This document shows positions 6,305 through 9,439 of a stretch of DNA of 9,439 bases, piece after piece (the first letter of the stretch is position 1; each line of letters opens with the position of its first letter). The notes below the pieces were generated by a model. That model did not search any database. It was given only the letters and a program-made list of their open reading frames with translations, and was not told the origin of the DNA. Origin of the DNA: Scatomorpha merdavium (GTDB lineage: Bacteria > Bacillota > Clostridia > Oscillospirales > Oscillospiraceae). A program made the position numbers and the translations under genes. The stretch spans positions 1-9,439 of the forward strand of contig DVIJ01000123.1 of NCBI GenBank assembly GCA_018711415.1. Reading direction: 5' to 3'.

Positions 6305-7974
6305 TAAAGTGGCTACGCAACCTCTCGTTCAGGAATAAGCTGCTTTTTGCCTTCCTGGTCATTGGCGTGGTGCCGCTGCTCATATGCACTGTGCTCATGC
6401 TGAACATCTTCCGCGTCACACTGGCCGGGAACGCCCGGGACGCGGCGGAGTCCGAACTGGACGGGGCCTCCGGCGCGCTGGATGCGCTGCTCGAGGAGGG
6501 CGCGTCCGTCCTCGGAGCTCTTACGGAGGACAGTCTCATACGCGCTGAGCTGTCCGAGCCCGGCGTTGAGCCGCCGCAGAGCGTCTACGACGCTCTGTAT
6601 ACGCTCTCAAGCGAGCTCCGCGGCCAGGCAGACTTTGCTCTGTATTCGGCCGGGGGCGAGCTTCTATTCACCACGGGGACAGGCAGCGCAGCGGAGCTCG
6701 GTACGCACTGGGGGCTCCTCAATTCAGCCGCCGGGACCGAGGATTGCGCTTTTGCCGGCAGCGACGGCAGCCTTCTGGCCGCCCGGGTAATCACCGGCAC
6801 AGGCGGCGTCCATGTTGGCTACGCGGCAATGAGCCTCAACACTGCACAGCTGGACCAACTCTTTTCCGTCTATGCGGGTTCCGGCGGCATCTTGCTCCTG
6901 GACCCCTACTGGGACTGCGTCTACCGCTCCCAGAACGCTGGAAGTGAGGACCTTGCGCCACTCCTGCGCCAGCGACTGCTCGATGGTCAGGGACTTTCGG
7001 ATGGCAGCGGCAGCGCCTTCTATGTGCGCGAGAGCGCCGTGTCCGGCTTCGTCCTGCTCTACCGACAGCCGGAACCGGTCGCGGACTGGGTAATGCGGCT
7101 GCTTTATATCGTAGCAGCGCTCACGATCCTCATCTGCCTCACGCTATGTGCAGCTGTTTCCATGCTCATAAGCCGCCAGCTCTTTGAGCCGGTGCGTGAG
7201 CTCAATGCCGCCATGGGCGCGGTAGAGGAGGGTAAGCTGGACACACGGTTAGATGTGCGTTCTACAGATGAATTGGGCCAGCTCGCAGGCCGCTTCAACC
7301 GCATGGTCGAGCGTCTGCGCGCCCACCTGGACGAGTCCGTCCGCCGCCGTCAGGAGCTCAGCGACGCCCAGATACGCATGATGCAGGCCCAGCTAAATCC
7401 GCATTTCCTCTACAACACGTTGGACACTGTGAAGTGGATGGGCAAGATAAACCAGGTCCCCGAGGTCGCCACCGTCGCCGCCGACCTAGCGGACATACTC
7501 CGCAGCAGCATTTCCGGCGACGAATTTGTGACTCTGGAACAGGAGCTTCTGACGCTCAGGCGTTATGTAGAAATCCAGAGCATCCGCTTTCCCGGGAAAT
7601 TTACGCTTGAAACGGACGTGGACGAGGCCGCACTGGACGTACTAGTACCCAAGCTGATGCTCCAGCCCATTGTGGAAAACTCCATCATACACGGTTTCGC
7701 TGACAGCGGCGGGCGCATCGAGGTCCGTGCCAGAATGAGCGGCGAGGAGCTGGAGGTCACAGTGCAGGACGATGGCTGCGGCATGTCGGAGGAAAGCCTG
7801 CGCCGTTTCAGGGAACCCGGTACGGACGAGAAGCGTAATCACCTGGGCTTGCGGAACGTGGACGCCATCCTGCGCCTGCACTACGGCGAGGACCACGGTC
7901 TGCGTTTCCCACCTGCGGATGGACGCGGCACCTGCGTCGAGATATCGCTGCCCGCGCGGTTTGAGGAGGGTTGA
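6301..7974 (+). CDS. LytS/YesM-family sensor histidine kinase (HptS-like)
   Basis: This 557-aa membrane kinase should autophosphorylate in response to an external signal and pass phosphate to the regulator encoded next. A first membrane segment lies at about 13-36, an extracytoplasmic region at 37-262, and a second membrane segment at 263-290. A HAMP linker follows at about 291-343. The His_kinase domain (LytS type) has H368 in QAQLNPHFLYNTLD; the ATPase domain has N-box VENSIIHGF (N460), G1 box DDGCGM (490-495) and G2 motif LGLRNV (515-520). All catalytic residues are present. The external region, about 225 residues, is Ala/Gly/Ser-rich; I cannot assign it confidently to a known Cache type, and it may dock the binding lipoprotein. 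The ATG overlaps the lipoprotein stop codon (ATGA), and GGGGTGA lies 4 nt upstream. Confidence 0.93.
   Translation: MIKWLRNLSFRNKLLFAFLVIGVVPLLICTVLMLNIFRVTLAGNARDAAESELDGASGALDALLEEGASVLGALTEDSLIRAELSEPGVEPPQSVYDALYTLSSELRGQADFALYSAGGELLFTTGTGSAAELGTHWGLLNSAAGTEDCAFAGSDGSLLAARVITGTGGVHVGYAAMSLNTAQLDQLFSVYAGSGGILLLDPYWDCVYRSQNAGSEDLAPLLRQRLLDGQGLSDGSGSAFYVRESAVSGFVLLYRQPEPVADWVMRLLYIVAALTILICLTLCAAVSMLISRQLFEPVRELNAAMGAVEEGKLDTRLDVRSTDELGQLAGRFNRMVERLRAHLDESVRRRQELSDAQIRMMQAQLNPHFLYNTLDTVKWMGKINQVPEVATVAADLADILRSSISGDEFVTLEQELLTLRRYVEIQSIRFPGKFTLETDVDEAALDVLVPKLMLQPIVENSIIHGFADSGGRIEVRARMSGEELEVTVQDDGCGMSEESLRRFREPGTDEKRNHLGLRNVDAILRLHYGEDHGLRFPPADGRGTCVEISLPARFEEG
7964..7970 (+). promoter_or_regulatory. 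Ribosome binding site that sets the response-regulator start
   Basis: AGGAGGG lies 6 nt upstream of the ATG at 7977, inside the end of the kinase gene. The in-frame TTG at 7971 directly abuts this site and is too close, so ATG at 7977 is preferred. Confidence 0.75.
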
Positions 7975-7976
7975 GC

Positions 7977-8711
7977 ATGTACAATGTTGTCATAGTTGAG
8001 GACGAGGAGCTTGTGCGCCGCGGTATAGTCACAGCCGTTAATTGGGCCTCTGTGGACTGCGCCGTTGTAGGAGAGGCAGCCGGCGGTACGGAAGGCATCG
8101 CCGTAATACGCAGCAGTCATCCGGACATCGTGGTCACAGATATCCGTATGCCGGGCATGGACGGCCTGGAAATGCTTCGCCGTCTGCGCGAAGAGGGTTG
8201 CGAAGCCAAGTTTATCTTGCTCACCGCCTATAGCGATTTTGCCTATGCACAGACTGCTGTGAAGCTCGGCGCGTCGGACTACCTGCTAAAGCCCTTCCAC
8301 GACGGCGAGTTGGAAGCCGCCGTTGCGCGAATAATAGAAAAGAGCCGCAGCCGCGCTCAGGCCGGGCTCGTGGATGTAGCGAATATCAAAAACCGCTATG
8401 TCACCGAAGCGGCCCAGTTCATGGCCTCGCACCTGAACGACCCGGATATGTCCGTCGGCGCGGTAGCCCGTCAGCTCGGGCTGAGCGAGGGCCACCTCAG
8501 CCATCTGTTCAAAAAGGAGACGGGCATGACAGTCTCCAGCTACCTCACCTCCTGCCGCATGGAAAAGGCCAAGGAACTGCTCTCAGATTGCCGCAGCCGC
8601 GTCTATGAAGTCGCGGAAAGGGTAGGCTACCGCGACATCGCGCATTTCAGCAGCAGCTTCAAAAAGAGCGTTGGGGTCTCCCCTTCCGAATATCAGAACG
8701 GCAAACGTTGA
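7977..8711 (+). CDS. Response regulator, REC plus AraC-type DNA-binding domain (HptR/YesN family, short form)
   Basis: This 244-aa cytoplasmic transcription factor should be phosphorylated by the kinase encoded 2 nt upstream. The receiver domain (1-120) has the acidic pocket E8-D9-E10, phospho-acceptor D55 in VVTDIRMPGMDG, T83 and K105 in LLKPF. A short linker (121-144) leads to two helix-turn-helix units of an AraC domain: about 158-180 (VGAVARQLGLSEGHLSHLF) and 208-233, ending in the family signature with F224 and a GVSPSEY tail. Many YesN-type regulators are about 500 aa with a long middle region; this one lacks it and is close to HptR in size. Likely targets are the promoter of the binding-protein/permease/ATPase genes, whose upstream region lies outside the window, and possibly its own operon. 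Confidence 0.94.
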   Translation: MYNVVIVEDEELVRRGIVTAVNWASVDCAVVGEAAGGTEGIAVIRSSHPDIVVTDIRMPGMDGLEMLRRLREEGCEAKFILLTAYSDFAYAQTAVKLGASDYLLKPFHDGELEAAVARIIEKSRSRAQAGLVDVANIKNRYVTEAAQFMASHLNDPDMSVGAVARQLGLSEGHLSHLFKKETGMTVSSYLTSCRMEKAKELLSDCRSRVYEVAERVGYRDIAHFSSSFKKSVGVSPSEYQNGKR

Positions 8712-8716
8712 TCTAC

Positions 8717-8751
8717 GAAAAAACACCGGCGCGGACTCTTCGCGCCGGTGT
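8717..8751. terminator. Shared terminator between convergent genes, strongest for the minus strand
   Basis: A perfect 11-bp GC-rich stem (8723-8733 with 8741-8751, 7-nt loop) is flanked by an A-run on the plus-strand left side. Read on the minus strand the stem is followed directly by a run of T, a textbook intrinsic terminator for the gene at 8759. On the plus strand the A-run precedes the stem and only CTGCATTTC follows, so termination of the response-regulator mRNA would be weaker. Confidence 0.88.
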
Positions 8752-8758
8752 CTGCATT

Positions 8759-9166
8759 TCAGATGTCTATCGTCAAATTATCTATCCCGTTTTCCTCAAA
8801 CTCGCTGATATATTCGTCCATCCGGTTTGTGAGCTCGGTGAAGTCATCAGGGTCAGTGTCCTCAAGGTGCATATCGCGCCGCGCCAATTCCTCTGCCAGA
8901 ATATCAAAGAACACGGCGTCCTCGTAATCCGCTATGGCCTCGTGTATACCGCCCTCTTCAAAGGCCTTGGAGGGAAAAACATGCCCATACCAGGTCTGAT
9001 ATAGCTCTTTCATCCCGTTTTTGGCGCAGTAGGCAAACATCTTTTCCTGCAAAAGGTCGTAGTCCTCGAAGCGGTCCTCTCCCCTGGTCGAGTTGAGAAC
9101 CCAGTTGCCTATATATACCATATCAAGCAGGCGCCGGAACTCTTTTGGCGTAAGCTCTATATTCAT
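8759..9166 (-). CDS. Conserved hypothetical acidic protein, 135 aa
   Basis: I do not recognise a function. The protein begins MNIELTPKEFRRLLDMVYIG and is predicted mostly helical, soluble and strongly acidic (runs such as EDTDPDD and SEFEENGID). It lacks a signal peptide, membrane segments and Cys motifs. A central part (YQTWYGHVFPSKAFEEGG) and a following IADYEDAVFFDILAEELARRD helix look like conserved-domain sequence; similar short proteins of unknown function occur, as far as I recall, in Clostridia. A TTG at 9175 is also in frame, but GGGAGG (9177-9182) sits only 1 nt from it and 10 nt from the ATG at 9166, so the ATG is preferred. It has its own promoter and terminator, is convergent with the sensor operon, and is probably unrelated to it. 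Confidence 0.8.
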   Translation of the reverse strand: MNIELTPKEFRRLLDMVYIGNWVLNSTRGEDRFEDYDLLQEKMFAYCAKNGMKELYQTWYGHVFPSKAFEEGGIHEAIADYEDAVFFDILAEELARRDMHLEDTDPDDFTELTNRMDEYISEFEENGIDNLTIDI

Positions 9167-9176
9167 TCCGTTCAAA

Positions 9177-9182
9177 CCTCCC
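9177..9182 (-). promoter_or_regulatory. Ribosome binding site that sets the start of the hypothetical gene
   Basis: On the minus strand GGGAGG is followed 10 nt later by ATG (9166). The alternative TTG at 9175 begins 1 nt after the site, too close for normal initiation. Confidence 0.65.
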
Positions 9183-9210
9183 GTCCGCGCGATGCATATC
9201 CCGCTGATAT

Positions 9211-9239
9211 ATTATAGCAAGTTGCTTAGAAGAATTCTA
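9211..9239 (-). promoter_or_regulatory. Probable sigma-A promoter, extended -10, for the 135-aa protein gene
   Basis: On the minus strand a perfect TATAAT (9211-9216) is preceded by TGC, an extended -10 element, with TAGAAT (9234-9239) as a weak -35 at 17-bp spacing. Transcription would begin near 9204, leaving about 38 nt of leader before the ATG. A second arrangement, TTGACT (9256-9261) and TAGAAT at 16 bp, could be an overlapping promoter. The region is strikingly AT-rich compared with its surroundings. Confidence 0.7.
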
Positions 9240-9258
9240 CACAAAAATATGGAATAGT

Positions 9259-9286
9259 CAAGCCCCGCGTTTTGACGCGGGGCTTG
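9259..9286. terminator. Perfect 11-bp hairpin downstream of the activase gene
   Basis: Arms 9259-9269 and 9276-9286 pair perfectly around the loop TTTTGA. It starts 18 nt after the stop codon of the minus-strand gene ending at 9305 and is its probable terminator, though the minus-strand tail (ACTATTCCATATTTTTG) has its T-run delayed by about 10 nt. On the plus strand the tail GTTTAACGGTTTTTTT is somewhat better, so it may block transcription from both sides. Confidence 0.75.
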
Positions 9287-9304
9287 TTTAACGGTTTTTT
9301 TAAT

Positions 9305-9439
9305 TTATGCGCCCTTGGCCATACCCTTCTGCCTCGCGTACTCAGCCGCGCCCAGGGCGCCCATGAGCTGCGGGTCGGTCTTGAGGTTTATCACCTTCAG
9401 CTTCAGCACGTGCTCGATGGCGACCTTCAGGCCCTCGTT
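9305..9439 (-). CDS. Probable 2-hydroxyacyl-CoA dehydratase activase (BadF/BadG/BcrA/BcrD ATPase family), C-terminal end
   Basis: Only the last 44 residues and the TAA stop are inside the window; the gene continues beyond 9439. The visible sequence includes VINLKTDPQLMGALGAAEYA, which resembles the end of the ASKHA-fold ATPases that activate 2-hydroxyacyl-CoA dehydratases or related radical reductases by ATP-driven electron transfer, where a P-Q-x-x-GALGAA segment closes the nucleotide-binding fold. The tail is short and basic (ARQKGMAKGA). The catalytic and iron-sulphur cysteine parts are not visible, so a related acyl-CoA or other ASKHA family member remains possible. An anaerobic lifestyle would fit. 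The next hairpin (9259-9286) probably ends its transcript. Confidence 0.6.
   Translation of the reverse strand, partial: NEGLKVAIEHVLKLKVINLKTDPQLMGALGAAEYARQKGMAKGA

Noticed and set aside
8708..9004. Plus-strand reading frame of 98 aa after the response regulator
   Set aside because: It starts at the response-regulator stop codon, reads through a terminator hairpin, and is antisense to the better-supported 135-aa gene, which has promoter and ribosome site.

Overview
The window is a compact, protein-dense stretch of a GC-rich bacterial chromosome. It carries a nutrient ABC importer and what looks like its dedicated three-part sensory system. Several traits suggest a high-GC member of the class Clostridia from an anaerobic (probably gut) habitat: a LytS/YesM-type kinase paired with an AraC-type response regulator, a Cof-type HAD phosphatase, strong AGGAGG-like ribosome binding sites, and the C-terminus of a probable 2-hydroxyacyl-CoA dehydratase activase. 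Ile ATA and Arg AGG codons are frequent despite the high GC. The taxonomic guess is inference only.

Plus strand, 1-4444: the C-terminal part of an extracellular solute-binding protein (5' end outside the window), an intercistronic hairpin, a 608-aa permease with two fused MetI-type halves, and a 548-aa ATPase that follows after a 3-nt gap. This is the architecture of the AfuABC/FbpABC class of importers. The ATPase is much longer than the roughly 350-370 aa usual for its family. It has about 120 extra residues between the Q-loop and the ABC signature, plus a charged insert in the C-terminal regulatory region.

Plus strand, 4507-8711: after a hairpin with a T-rich tail come a Cof-type HAD phosphatase, a lipoprotein solute-binding protein, a LytS-family histidine kinase and a short REC-AraC response regulator. 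They are separated by 2 nt, overlapping by 4 nt, and separated by 2 nt, so they form a tightly coupled operon. The order binding lipoprotein, kinase, AraC-type regulator resembles the HptA-HptS-HptR hexose-phosphate sensing system of Staphylococcus aureus. The transporter resembles AfuABC, now known in Actinobacillus as a sugar-phosphate importer rather than an iron importer. A reasonable working model is that the lipoprotein and kinase sense an external phosphorylated (or other anionic) compound, the regulator activates the importer, and the HAD enzyme may dephosphorylate the imported substrate. The substrate itself cannot be read from the sequence.

Minus strand, 8759-9439: a 135-aa acidic protein of unknown function has its own promoter and a strong terminator, and converges on the response-regulator gene. 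Upstream of it is the 3' end of a probable acyl-CoA dehydratase activase gene, followed by a perfect 11-bp hairpin. No tRNA, rRNA, CRISPR array, insertion sequence or phage gene was seen. There is no gene-free stretch over 300 bases.
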